This document shows positions 36,773 to 46,309 of a stretch of 58,811 nt of DNA, piece after piece. The stretch is from CANDYO01 sp049653745 (GTDB lineage Bacteria > Pseudomonadota > Alphaproteobacteria > Rickettsiales > CANDYO01), in assembly GCA_049653745.1 (NCBI GenBank), contig JBASGW010000044.1, positions 1 to 58,811 on the forward strand, given 5' to 3'. The number at the start of each line of letters is the position of its first letter. The stretch's first letter is position 1. The notes below the pieces were generated by a model, which was not told the origin of the DNA, ran no database searches, and worked only from the letters and a program-made list of their open reading frames with translations. A program made the translations under genes and the position numbers.

Positions 36773-37092
36773 TGGAAGATTTTTTTGTAATCGGAATAAG
36801 CCATTATTTAATTTTATCTTCTATAATTTTTGTTATTGGAATTTGTGGAATATTTTTAAATCGTAAGAATATAATCATTATTTTAATGTCTATTGAATTA
36901 ATGCTTCTAGCAGTAAATATAAACATGGTTTCCTTTTCAGTATTTTTACAAGATTTAATGGGACAAGTTTTTACTATTTTTATATTAACTGTTGCAGCTG
37001 CTGAGGCTGCAATTGGCTTGGCTATTATAGTTATTTTTTACAGAAATAAAAATACTATAGAAGTTGATGATGTAAGTGAATTACAAGGGTAA
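36772..37092 (+). CDS. nuoK: NADH-quinone oxidoreductase subunit K
   Basis: This 106-residue membrane subunit has three helices. The two buried glutamates of the proton path sit in LMSIELMLLAVNIN and AAAEAAIGLAIIV. It is tightly packed between nuoJ (one-base overlap) and nuoL (19-base gap). Confidence 0.97.
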   Translation: MEDFFVIGISHYLILSSIIFVIGICGIFLNRKNIIIILMSIELMLLAVNINMVSFSVFLQDLMGQVFTIFILTVAAAEAAIGLAIIVIFYRNKNTIEVDDVSELQG

Positions 37093-37111
37093 AGGAGTTT
37101 AAAGTTGTTTT

Positions 37112-39037
37112 ATGCAGCTGATAGATAGTATTATTTTTAATATAGTTTTTATGCCATTATTAGGTAGTATTGCTGCGTATTTTGGGGGCAAGAAATTAGG
37201 AGATCGGTTTGCTCAAATTATTTCTTCACTGTTATTAATAAGCAGTGCTTTATTTGCTTGTTATGTTTTTCATGATGTCATCTATAATAAAGTTAACTAT
37301 CAAATTCATTTGTTAGACTGGATAAAAATAGGAAATCTGCAGAGTAGTTGGTCTCTTTATGTGGATTCAGTAACTGCGGTAATGCTAGTGGTAGTTACAG
37401 TTATATCTTCGGTAGTTCATCTATATTCAATTGGATATATGGAAGAAGATGAATCTATTCCAAGGTTTATGTCATATCTTTCATTATTTACTTTCTTCAT
37501 GTTAATATTGGTCACAGCGAATAATATCTTACAATTATTTGTTGGTTGGGAAGGGGTTGGTTTATGTTCTTACCTCTTGATTGGTTTTTGGTATCATAAA
37601 CCTAGCGCTAGCGCAGCTGCCATTAAAGCTTTTCTTGTTAATAGAGTTGGCGATATGGCTTTTATGTTAGGTATTGCTGCATTATTTTTTACTTTTGATA
37701 GTATTTATTTTAAAGATATTTTTGCTAATGCCGCTCTTTTAAAAGATCAAACAATGACTATTTTGCATCAAGATTATAAAAGCTTAGATGTTATCTGTTT
37801 ATTACTTTTTATAGGTGCTATGGGCAAATCAGCTCAGATTGGTTTGCATACCTGGCTTGCTGATGCAATGGAAGGGCCCACTCCTGTTTCCGCTCTAATT
37901 CACGCGGCTACAATGGTAACAGCCGGAGTATTTCTGGTTATAAGATTTTCACCATTATTTGAATTAGCTCCTGATATATTAACTATAGTTACTTATGTTG
38001 GAGCAATAACTGCGGTTTTTGCTGCATCTATTGCATTAGTTCAGAATGATATTAAAAAAATTATAGCTTATTCAACTTGCAGCCAATTAGGCTATATGTT
38101 TTTTGCTTGTGGAGTGGGAGCTTATCCAGTTGCTTTGTTTCATTTAATGACTCATGCTTTTTTTAAGGCTTTATTATTTTTAGGAGCTGGCAATGTAATT
38201 TATAGCATGCATCATGAACAAGATATTACCAAGATGGGTGGTTTGAAGAATAAAATACCATTAACTTATGCTTTGATGACTATTGGATCATTAGCCTTAG
38301 CGGGTATTTATCCATTTGCTGGGTATTTTTCTAAAGACTTAATTTTAGAAGTTTCCTTTGCGGCTAATAGCAAGCAATCTATTATTGCTTATGCCTTTGG
38401 GTTGGTTGGCGCTTTATTTACGGCATTCTACTCTTGGCGCCTTATATTTGTGGCTTTCCATGGTGATGCCAGGGAAGAGCAGAATCATGAAATACATGAA
38501 GCTCCAAAAATTATGACTTTTCCATTATTTGTTTTAGCCTTTGGCGCAGTATTTGCTGGAATGATAGCTGTGAAAATGGGAATTTTACAAGAGGATTTTT
38601 GGAATAATGCTTTAGTATTTACTGATATAATTGAAAAAGCACATCATGTGCCTTGGATAGTTCAATTTATGCCATTAATTGCTAGTGGTTTTGGTATTTT
38701 AATTGCATATGTTTTTTATATTTTGAATCCTGAAATACCAAAAATTATTGCTCATGGTTGTTATGGATTATATTTGATATTAAAAAATAAATATTATGTT
38801 GATGAAATTTACAATTTTCTTTTCGTAAAACCTTATAAATGCATTGCAAATATTTTATGGCAACTTGGTGATATTAAGTTGATTGATGGCTTAGGTCCTA
38901 ATGGTTCTGCTTGGGTTTCTCATAAACTATCAGGAGTTATTGGTAAAGTTCAATCTGGTTATATATATAATTATATTTTAGTAATGATAATTAGTTTAAT
39001 TGCTCTGCTTACATGGTATGTGCTGAGTTATTCATAA
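37112..39037 (+). CDS. nuoL: NADH-quinone oxidoreductase subunit L
   Basis: This 641-residue antiporter-like proton-pumping subunit has about 15-16 helices. The key stretches FVGWEGVGLCSYLLIGFWY, GLHTWLADAMEGPTPVSALI with its conserved histidines, and IIAYSTCSQLGYM with a buried lysine nearby are present. The long lateral C-terminal helix region is retained. The upstream neighbour is nuoK and nuoM follows after 32 bases. Confidence 0.97.
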   Translation: MQLIDSIIFNIVFMPLLGSIAAYFGGKKLGDRFAQIISSLLLISSALFACYVFHDVIYNKVNYQIHLLDWIKIGNLQSSWSLYVDSVTAVMLVVVTVISSVVHLYSIGYMEEDESIPRFMSYLSLFTFFMLILVTANNILQLFVGWEGVGLCSYLLIGFWYHKPSASAAAIKAFLVNRVGDMAFMLGIAALFFTFDSIYFKDIFANAALLKDQTMTILHQDYKSLDVICLLLFIGAMGKSAQIGLHTWLADAMEGPTPVSALIHAATMVTAGVFLVIRFSPLFELAPDILTIVTYVGAITAVFAASIALVQNDIKKIIAYSTCSQLGYMFFACGVGAYPVALFHLMTHAFFKALLFLGAGNVIYSMHHEQDITKMGGLKNKIPLTYALMTIGSLALAGIYPFAGYFSKDLILEVSFAANSKQSIIAYAFGLVGALFTAFYSWRLIFVAFHGDAREEQNHEIHEAPKIMTFPLFVLAFGAVFAGMIAVKMGILQEDFWNNALVFTDIIEKAHHVPWIVQFMPLIASGFGILIAYVFYILNPEIPKIIAHGCYGLYLILKNKYYVDEIYNFLFVKPYKCIANILWQLGDIKLIDGLGPNGSAWVSHKLSGVIGKVQSGYIYNYILVMIISLIALLTWYVLSYS

Positions 39038-39069
39038 AGAATATTTATTAATTGAAGAGAAAATAGAAT

Positions 39070-40527
39070 ATGACAATGTTTCCATTGCTTTCCAGTAGCA
39101 TTATTTGCCCTTTTATTGGGGCTCTATTTATCTTTTTTTTAGTAAAAGAAGATAAAACTATTAAAATTATTGCGCTAATAAGTAGCTTGGCGTCTTTTTT
39201 AATCAGTTTATTGATGTATATAGCTTTTGATAAAAATGAAACTGGCTTTCAAATGCAAGAAATGCATAGTTTAATCAAGTCCTTAAATTGTAATTATCAT
39301 TTAGGAATTGATGGAATTTCTTTGTTTTTTGTTATGTTAACTACCCTGTTAATACCAATATGTATTATAGCTAGTTGGAATTCAATAAAATTTAGAATAA
39401 AAGAATATATGATTGCTTTTCTTCTTCTTGAAAGCTTGGTGATTGCAGTATTTTGTACCTTAGATTTTCTATTATTTTATATATTCTTTGAATCAATGCT
39501 GGTGCCAATGTTTCTTATAATTGGAATATGGGGAGGGGAGCAAAGAGTATATGCTGCAATTAAGTTCTTTCTTTATACTTTAGCGGGATCGTTATTCTTA
39601 TTAATAGCAGTTATTTACATATATCTTCATACCAAAACTTTTGACATACCAAGCCTCTATGCTTTAGTTCCGAAGTTCTCTCTCTCTCAGCAAAAATTTT
39701 TATGGTTAGCTTTCTTTGTTTCATTTGCAGTTAAAGTGCCAATGTGGCCAGTTCACACATGGCTGCCTGATGCTCACGTGCAGGCCCCCACTGCGGGTTC
39801 TGTGATTCTAGCTGGAGTTTTAATTAAAATGGGAGCTTATGGGTTTTTAAGATTCTCATTGCCAATGCTGCCTGAAGCTAGTCATTATTTTGCTCATTTT
39901 ATATTTATCTTAAGCGCTGTGGCAATTATATATGCATCAGCTGTTGCCTTTGCTCAAACCGATATGAAAAAGCTAATTGCTTATTCTTCAATTGCTCATA
40001 TGGGTTTTGTAACTATGGGTATCTTCACTTTTAATCAAATTGCTATCGAAGGTGCTTTAATCCAAATGATTAGTCATGGAGTGGTTTCGGCAGCGCTTTT
40101 CTTAGTTGTTGGGGTTTTATATGATAGAATGCACACCAAAGAGATAGCAAAATATGGTGGCGTAATAGTTAAAATGCCAATGTATGCTTTGGTGTTTATG
40201 ATCTTCACTATGGCAGCGGTAGGGTTGCCAGGAACTAGTGGTTTTGTGGGAGAAATGCTAGTTATTATTGGCACATTTAAAGTATCTGCACTTTATTCAG
40301 CATTAGCTGCAACCAGCCTAGTATTAGGTGCTGCTTATATGTTATGGCTATATAGAAGGGTGGTCTTTGGTGAAATTACTAACCCTCAAGTAAATGAGCT
40401 AACTGATTTAACTTGTAGAGAATGGCTATTATTTATTCCCTTGATTATTTTAACATTACTCATGGGCATCTATCCTAGTTTTATTACTGAGGTAATAAGC
40501 TCGCCCATTGCTAATTTAATAAAATAA
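39070..40527 (+). CDS. nuoM: NADH-quinone oxidoreductase subunit M
   Basis: This 485-residue antiporter-like subunit has the proton-path glutamate in YIFFESMLVPMFLIIGIWGG and the lysine-bearing VKVPMWPVHTWLPDAHVQAP. KKLIAYSSIAHMGFV follows. nuoN would be expected right after, but two genes on the opposite strand (a 996-residue ankyrin protein and a phosphotransferase) lie between. Confidence 0.97.
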   Translation: MTMFPLLSSSIICPFIGALFIFFLVKEDKTIKIIALISSLASFLISLLMYIAFDKNETGFQMQEMHSLIKSLNCNYHLGIDGISLFFVMLTTLLIPICIIASWNSIKFRIKEYMIAFLLLESLVIAVFCTLDFLLFYIFFESMLVPMFLIIGIWGGEQRVYAAIKFFLYTLAGSLFLLIAVIYIYLHTKTFDIPSLYALVPKFSLSQQKFLWLAFFVSFAVKVPMWPVHTWLPDAHVQAPTAGSVILAGVLIKMGAYGFLRFSLPMLPEASHYFAHFIFILSAVAIIYASAVAFAQTDMKKLIAYSSIAHMGFVTMGIFTFNQIAIEGALIQMISHGVVSAALFLVVGVLYDRMHTKEIAKYGGVIVKMPMYALVFMIFTMAAVGLPGTSGFVGEMLVIIGTFKVSALYSALAATSLVLGAAYMLWLYRRVVFGEITNPQVNELTDLTCREWLLFIPLIILTLLMGIYPSFITEVISSPIANLIK

Positions 40528-40558
40528 TATTATCAAAGGGCAATATTCTTTAAGTGAA

Positions 40559-43549
40559 TTATACAATTTCACTTTCTGTTTCTATTGTTTGTCCTAAATA
40601 AGGAAGTTTAAAATTAAGTAATTGTTCTGCATAATTTATAACTTCCGTAGAATGGATTGCCATAAAATCGTATAAAGCGTTATAAGCTTGCATAGATTTT
40701 TCTTGTCCTTCATTTGTAGACAAGTCTGATAAAAGAGAAATAGCATTATCAGCTAAAGTATAAGTGCTATGCATAGTTATAGCTTTAATATAAATATCGC
40801 TTGGAACCCCGATAAATGTAGCAATAGTGGGTAATGCCATATAACCAAGACTAGTTAATGCTTGCTCATAATTTCCTTCAATAAAGCTAGATAAGGTGAG
40901 TCCCATGGAATATAAATTTGTTCCATAATAACTGCCAGCAAGTAAGTTTATGTCTACAGCTAATTTTTTGCCATGTTCAAAAGTGGGTTGATGGGCTAGT
41001 TTAGCAACATCTATTAAACAATCTCCACTTTTTAATAATGAAACATAATTAAGCTTATGTGAGCTTGAAGGTGCATCTTCAAGCATATAATCTTTTTTGC
41101 CCGATTTAGTTGGGCCATTAAATAGCATCAATAGATTATCGGCAACTTTTTCAAAAGGTTTTATGTAATCAGCGTCATGAATTGAAGCATCTATAGAGAG
41201 TAAGGCTTTATATTTATGAGTAGAAAAATCTATGCTTGCAAGAGGAATTATCTGTATGATTTTTGTTTCACTCAATATTTTTTGTACTTCCTGATGGTTT
41301 TTTCTTTCTTCAAAAACAATTAGTTGAGATTTCTGTTCATTAGACCATATATTCTTGGCTATCAACCTAATATCTTGATTTATTTTTAGTTCTATTAGTT
41401 TTCCATCTATAATTTTGATGCCATTTTGTCCTTTGGATCTAGTTACAAACCCATTATTTATGGCTCTTGTGAAAGCTTCTTGATGTATGACTTCTAGACT
41501 GTTAAATAATTTTTCATCTATGGTAACATAGATTTCTTTATTGAAATAGCTTACTTTGTAAACATTATTTTGCGTGTTTTTAATAATATGACTTTTACTA
41601 AAACTCCAATGTTCTTCAGCATTTTGATTGTCTCTGTAATGTATTTCTATTTTTTTCTTTTTATTAAAGAATTCATGAATTATTTTTGGGTCTAACAGGT
41701 CTAAGATACTGCCATTAAGTTCTGGAAAGGAAGAAGCAATTTCAATTTGAAGTAAAGCATCAATATTATTATCTTGAGTTTCTATTGCATATGAAAGTTT
41801 GGTTAAGTTTTCTAATGAGCTTTCAGGAGGTTGATTGTCTTGCTCTTCTATACTGTAGAAAGATTCTGGAGTTTCGGAGCGACCTTTCTCTATAAGAGGC
41901 TGTGGTTCATTATCGATCTCTACTTGATTATCTTGCTCTTCTACACTATAGAAAGATTCTGGAGTTTCAGAACGACCGTTTTTTATAAGAGACTGTGGTT
42001 CATTATCGATCTCTGTTTGACTATCTGGCTCTTCTTTTGGTACAACTTCACTTAAAGTTTCTGCAATGAGTTCTGATCTTTTTACGATGTTAGATTGAAT
42101 AATATTAAATAGTTTGTTGTAAGATTCTAATAAAGTATTTTCTGGGTCTAATTCTATGGCCTTCTGCAATGCTGTAAAAGCAAGGTTATGCTCAGTTCCT
42201 GCCGTAATTAGGTGCATCGCTAATTTTGTATATAACTCTATAATAATAGGTTTGATATCTGGAGATGAGAGCAACTCTATTGAACCGAAAGCTTCTGCAT
42301 AACGGCCATTTGTAATATCTATACCTATTAATCCTAATTTTATATCTAAGTCTTCAGGATTATGCAGTTGAGCTTTTCTTAGTGAAATTTCAGCTTCTGA
42401 AATTTTACCCTGATTATATTGCGCATAATATAGATTATAATATGCAGCATCTAAAATAGATGAACTTGATGTTTTGGTTGCAGCAATTGTTGCTAATTCT
42501 TCAGCTTCTTTAAATGACTTAATGTGTAGGTAATGATAGCTTATATTAAGATAAAGCTCAGCAGGTAAGTGAAGATTAAAATGCTTAAGATTTTCGAAAA
42601 TTTTGAGCGCTTCTTCATTAGAAAAAATATGTAAGCCAATTAAATTTGTAATTAGGTCTAATAATTGCAATGCTTTATCGGTTGTTTCTGTATCTGAATG
42701 TTTGGCTTGTAGCTTTAAGTACTTTATTGCCCATGTAACTGAGTTCTTAGCGTTAGTATTTATAGATTTAGCATCTGAAAACAAGGTTTTAAAATAAAAA
42801 AATATACTTTGTCTAAAGTAATTTAAATCAGCTGTAATATTGAACTCACTGTTAGTTGGTAACTCTGGCATAGCAGTAAATTCAATTTCTCCTGAGGTAA
42901 CCATTTTTTTAAATTCTACTATATTGAATTTTTTATCTCCTTTATATGTTTTAAAAGTAAAGTGATAATTTTTAATGCTTACTAAGCTTTTTATCATATT
43001 TTCTGCATATATATTTTTATAAGCAATGCTTGTAGCAAGAGGAGTAAATCCCACTAGGGAGGCTTTATTTAATTGGATTTTAGGGTTTTGTAGGAGTGTG
43101 CTAACTACATTATTCTGATTATACATAATTGCCTTATGCAAGGCTGTATGGCCATCAATATCTTGGGCATTAATATCATGATTATATTCTTTTAACAGCA
43201 ATTCTACAATTTTATTTTTTCCATATGTGGAAGATTCACTTAAAAGACTTATTCCATTCTCATCTGATGTTTGATATAAATCAGGAAAATGCTGATATAA
43301 ATATTTTAATGCAGTAATATAATCATATTGAGTTCCATCCTTATGTTGTTGTATGAGACTTATAGCTATGCTGAATGCCTCCCTTAATGTTATGGTAACT
43401 TTTGATTTTATATATTCTTGATTGAAAACTTTCTTAAACAAAGCAATATCATTCATGATTAATGTTGCTTTAAATAACTCATTGAGACTAATAGGATCAT
43501 TTAGTAAAATTTCTATTTGTGATTTTATTTTTTCGCTGTTTATTGTCAT
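40559..43549 (-). CDS. Large ankyrin- and TPR-containing protein, effector-like
   Basis: This 996-residue protein is multi-domain. Ankyrin repeats lie at about residues 95-200 (DIDGHTALHKAIMYNQNNVV, GFTPLATSIAYKN). TPR-like helices follow at about 330-480 (NISYHYLHIKSFKEAEELAT, YYNLYYAQYNQGKISEAE, AFTALQKAIELDPENTLLES). Next comes an acidic linker with two near-identical 31-residue copies sharing EIDNEPQ, GRSETPESFYS and EEQDNQ. Then a block (about 640-760) has the run AINNGFVTRSKGQNGIKIID, then ELKINQDIRLIAKNIW, loosely like RelE-type toxins. The last 200 residues are unassigned. There is no signal peptide. It is inserted between nuoM and nuoN on the other strand. A T4SS effector is a reasonable guess, not shown. 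Confidence 0.85.
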   Translation of the reverse strand: MTINSEKIKSQIEILLNDPISLNELFKATLIMNDIALFKKVFNQEYIKSKVTITLREAFSIAISLIQQHKDGTQYDYITALKYLYQHFPDLYQTSDENGISLLSESSTYGKNKIVELLLKEYNHDINAQDIDGHTALHKAIMYNQNNVVSTLLQNPKIQLNKASLVGFTPLATSIAYKNIYAENMIKSLVSIKNYHFTFKTYKGDKKFNIVEFKKMVTSGEIEFTAMPELPTNSEFNITADLNYFRQSIFFYFKTLFSDAKSINTNAKNSVTWAIKYLKLQAKHSDTETTDKALQLLDLITNLIGLHIFSNEEALKIFENLKHFNLHLPAELYLNISYHYLHIKSFKEAEELATIAATKTSSSSILDAAYYNLYYAQYNQGKISEAEISLRKAQLHNPEDLDIKLGLIGIDITNGRYAEAFGSIELLSSPDIKPIIIELYTKLAMHLITAGTEHNLAFTALQKAIELDPENTLLESYNKLFNIIQSNIVKRSELIAETLSEVVPKEEPDSQTEIDNEPQSLIKNGRSETPESFYSVEEQDNQVEIDNEPQPLIEKGRSETPESFYSIEEQDNQPPESSLENLTKLSYAIETQDNNIDALLQIEIASSFPELNGSILDLLDPKIIHEFFNKKKKIEIHYRDNQNAEEHWSFSKSHIIKNTQNNVYKVSYFNKEIYVTIDEKLFNSLEVIHQEAFTRAINNGFVTRSKGQNGIKIIDGKLIELKINQDIRLIAKNIWSNEQKSQLIVFEERKNHQEVQKILSETKIIQIIPLASIDFSTHKYKALLSIDASIHDADYIKPFEKVADNLLMLFNGPTKSGKKDYMLEDAPSSSHKLNYVSLLKSGDCLIDVAKLAHQPTFEHGKKLAVDINLLAGSYYGTNLYSMGLTLSSFIEGNYEQALTSLGYMALPTIATFIGVPSDIYIKAITMHSTYTLADNAISLLSDLSTNEGQEKSMQAYNALYDFMAIHSTEVINYAEQLLNFKLPYLGQTIETESEIV
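41833..42018. repeat. Two 93-bp tandem repeats inside the ankyrin/TPR gene
   Basis: Units at 41833-41925 and 41926-42018 are nearly identical and encode the 31-residue linker with EIDNEPQ, GRSETPESFYS and EEQDNQ on the minus strand. The conserved serine/threonine-proline core inside an acidic, disordered stretch looks like a short linear motif. Confidence 0.85.
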
Positions 43550-43709
43550 AAAAGGTTACTTATTAACTAAGATTATTGATTTTATTAGTTATGTATTGAT
43601 TATTTTTATAGCCTTGTCAAGAAAAAACTTAACTTATTAACTTTTAATTAAATGTTTGAATTCTATTTTTAGCTAACCAAATATAATAAGTGAACTCACT
43701 GAATTTAGC

Positions 43710-44648
43710 TTATAAAGCTTCTTTTTTAAATAGCGATATACTTCTACCTAAAGCTAAGATGCTCCATTGAAGAAATTTAGAGTCTTGTTGTTTTGCTGCA
43801 TAAGGTAGTAAGGTTAATCCATGGCACAAGCTTCTAAAAGCTGGCACTTTTTTATCTACTGGTCCATAAGTTTGAAAAAATTCTTCCAAAGTTCTATCTG
43901 TAAAAATCATTAATGCTGCTGCTATATCAATGCCTGGGTGCCCAACATGGGTGTCGCCCCAATCAATTAATCCGGTAGCTTGAAGATTTTCATCAACCAT
44001 AATATGTTTGTAATATAAATCACCATGAATATGACAAGGCTTGAAAGATTTAAACTTTAAGGTATGAAAGCTTTGAATAACTTCAATAAGTTCAGGTGGA
44101 TTAAAGCCATTTGCGGCATATAAAGTTTTATATTGATTTATAAATTCTGTGGCTTTTTCTAAGCGATTTTTAGTGTCCAAGCGCCAGTTATCTTCAATAT
44201 TATATTTATAATCTGTTTTTATTTCTATTGAATGCAATTCTTTTAACCAAGAAGCTAATTCTTTAGCAAGAGTCTTAGAATCAACCAAAGGTTTAGTTAT
44301 ATCACATAAAGATGAGCCTAAAATTTTAAAATAACCTGCAAAGGGGAAAGGATAACTTTCTGAAGGCTTGCCTATAAACTGAGGGGTGGGTATATTAAAA
44401 GATATTTTAGAAGCAATATAAGGTAATAATTCTAATTCTGTTTGTAGTAGCTTTACTGCTATCTCTCTTCTAGGAAATCTAAAAACTATTTGATTATTAA
44501 TTAGATAGGCCACATTATCAAAGCCTTCACCAATTAATTTAATATCTTCAACCTTAATTCCTAATTGCAATTGAACTAAATCTATTACCGTAGATTGGCT
44601 TATATTAATGGTTCTATCCCAAATATTAGGCATATTTTTACAGTTCAC
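43710..44648 (-). CDS. Aminoglycoside phosphotransferase-fold kinase
   Basis: This 312-residue protein has the APH/choline-kinase fold. The nucleotide-binding N-lobe ends in VAYLINNQIVFRFPRREIAV, with the lysine-equivalent region being arginine-rich. The catalytic loop HIHGDLYYKHIMVDENLQAT is intact, and LIDWGDTHVGHPGIDIAAAL supplies the metal-binding aspartate. Such proteins phosphorylate small molecules: aminoglycosides, macrolides, choline or metabolites. The substrate is not determinable here. It stands between nuoM and nuoN on the opposite strand. Confidence 0.85.
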   Translation of the reverse strand: MNCKNMPNIWDRTINISQSTVIDLVQLQLGIKVEDIKLIGEGFDNVAYLINNQIVFRFPRREIAVKLLQTELELLPYIASKISFNIPTPQFIGKPSESYPFPFAGYFKILGSSLCDITKPLVDSKTLAKELASWLKELHSIEIKTDYKYNIEDNWRLDTKNRLEKATEFINQYKTLYAANGFNPPELIEVIQSFHTLKFKSFKPCHIHGDLYYKHIMVDENLQATGLIDWGDTHVGHPGIDIAAALMIFTDRTLEEFFQTYGPVDKKVPAFRSLCHGLTLLPYAAKQQDSKFLQWSILALGRSISLFKKEAL

Positions 44649-44802
44649 TTTTGAGATTGCCTTAAATAATTTTAATAATAATACACTATAATGTCCAATT
44701 AAAATCTTAAGTTATCGAAGGCATAGCTTCTCTTGCTTTTAGCATGAAGATTTTATAAGATATATTTCTATTAATTAGATATGTTTTACAAGAATTGGAT
44801 TT

Positions 44803-46230
44803 ATGTTGGCTTATATGAATGAATTTAATGTTTTATTACCAGAAATATTCTTAAGCATTACTGCTTGTGCTTTGTTATTGTTAGGAGTTTGTTCTAATTA
44901 TGGTAAAACCCAATATAATAATTTTATATTTGCTTTAGCTTTTGCTGTTGCCACATATTTATTACTATCAAAAACACCAGAAGTGGAAGAAATATTTATT
45001 TTTGACAGTCTATTTAGAATGAATTCAACAATTAAAGCATTTAAGTTAATAGTTTTAGTTTCCGCTTTTTTCTTTATGTTGCTCGCAAAAGACAAACTAC
45101 AAAAAACACCAGAAGATGATAATAATTCAAGTTTTTATGAATTTCCAACGATAGTAACTTTAGCTGTGATTGGTATGCTTTTAATGCTGTCAGCTAATAA
45201 CTTTCTAAGTCTATATGTTTCAATAGAATTGCAAAGTTTAAGTTTATATGTTTTAGCAGCCTATGAGAGAAATAACAGCCAATCTTCTGAGGCTGGACTG
45301 AAATATTTTATACTGGGTTCTTTTGCTTCAGGTTTATTATTATTTGGTATTTCTTTGATTTATGGATTTACAGGCAATTTAGATTTTGTCTCACTAAAAT
45401 TATTATTACAAGATAATGCAACCAGTAGTCTAGCTTTAGGAGTTGTTGTTGGAATTATTATGGTGTTAATAGGGCTATTTTTTAAAGTGTCTGCAGCTCC
45501 ATTTCATATGTGGACACCTGATGTATATCAAGGATCTCCAACCATTGTTACCAGCTTTTTTGCAACTATAGCAAAAGTAGCTTCAGTGGGAGTGCTATTT
45601 GGCTTAACTGACAATATATTTACGCCTTGGAAGCTTGAGTTGCAACCAATTTTCACCTTAATAATCTGTATTTCAGTTCTAGTTGGTGCTATAGGGGCCT
45701 TAAAGCAAGACAACTTAAAAAGATTATTAGCTTATAGTTCTATCGGACATGTTGGCTTTATATTGCTAGCGGTGGCTTCTTTTGGCAATATTGAAGCATC
45801 TAAATCAGTTCTTCTATATTTAATAATTTATGTTTCTATGACCTTGGGAACATTTATGGTGATTATGAACCTCACTCGTGATAACAATGCTGTAATTAAA
45901 TTACAAGATTTAGCGGGCTTATCTAAGCAGCATCCTTTAATTGCTATGGCTTTATCAATATTTATGTTCTCTTTGGCTGGAATACCACCATTTGCTGGAT
46001 TCTTTGCAAAGTTTTATGCATTTAAAGTGGCAATAGATGGAGAAAATTATATAGCAATTGCGGTTAGTATTATTGCCGCAGTGATTGCAGCTTATTACTA
46101 TTTAAAAATTGTGAAGATAATGTATTTTGATGAAACTCAGGGCAGAATAGATAATAATATGAATTTTATATCTAAAGCTATTCTTTTATTATTTTCTCTA
46201 TTCAATCTGGGATATGTATTTATAGGGTAA
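44803..46230 (+). CDS. nuoN: NADH-quinone oxidoreductase subunit N
   Basis: This 475-residue antiporter-like subunit shows the proton-channel glutamate in LSLYVSIELQSLSLYVLAAY, the lysine-bearing FKVSAAPFHMWTPDVYQGSP, and NLKRLLAYSSIGHVGFILLA. Either the ATG at 44803 or the one at 44815 could be the start. It is separated from nuoM by 4.3 kb holding two minus-strand genes and so has its own promoter region (44649-44802). Confidence 0.96.
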   Translation: MLAYMNEFNVLLPEIFLSITACALLLLGVCSNYGKTQYNNFIFALAFAVATYLLLSKTPEVEEIFIFDSLFRMNSTIKAFKLIVLVSAFFFMLLAKDKLQKTPEDDNNSSFYEFPTIVTLAVIGMLLMLSANNFLSLYVSIELQSLSLYVLAAYERNNSQSSEAGLKYFILGSFASGLLLFGISLIYGFTGNLDFVSLKLLLQDNATSSLALGVVVGIIMVLIGLFFKVSAAPFHMWTPDVYQGSPTIVTSFFATIAKVASVGVLFGLTDNIFTPWKLELQPIFTLIICISVLVGAIGALKQDNLKRLLAYSSIGHVGFILLAVASFGNIEASKSVLLYLIIYVSMTLGTFMVIMNLTRDNNAVIKLQDLAGLSKQHPLIAMALSIFMFSLAGIPPFAGFFAKFYAFKVAIDGENYIAIAVSIIAAVIAAYYYLKIVKIMYFDETQGRIDNNMNFISKAILLLFSLFNLGYVFIG

Positions 46231-46309
46231 GATTACCTTATCACCTATGCCAAATATCATTCTTAAATACTACTGCTTGATTTTGTATTTTAAGGTTTGA
46301 GTATAAGAT

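Noticed and set aside
41831..42055. Plus-strand 74-codon frame with internal repeats
   Set aside because: It is the complement of the 93-bp duplicated linker of the ankyrin/TPR gene.
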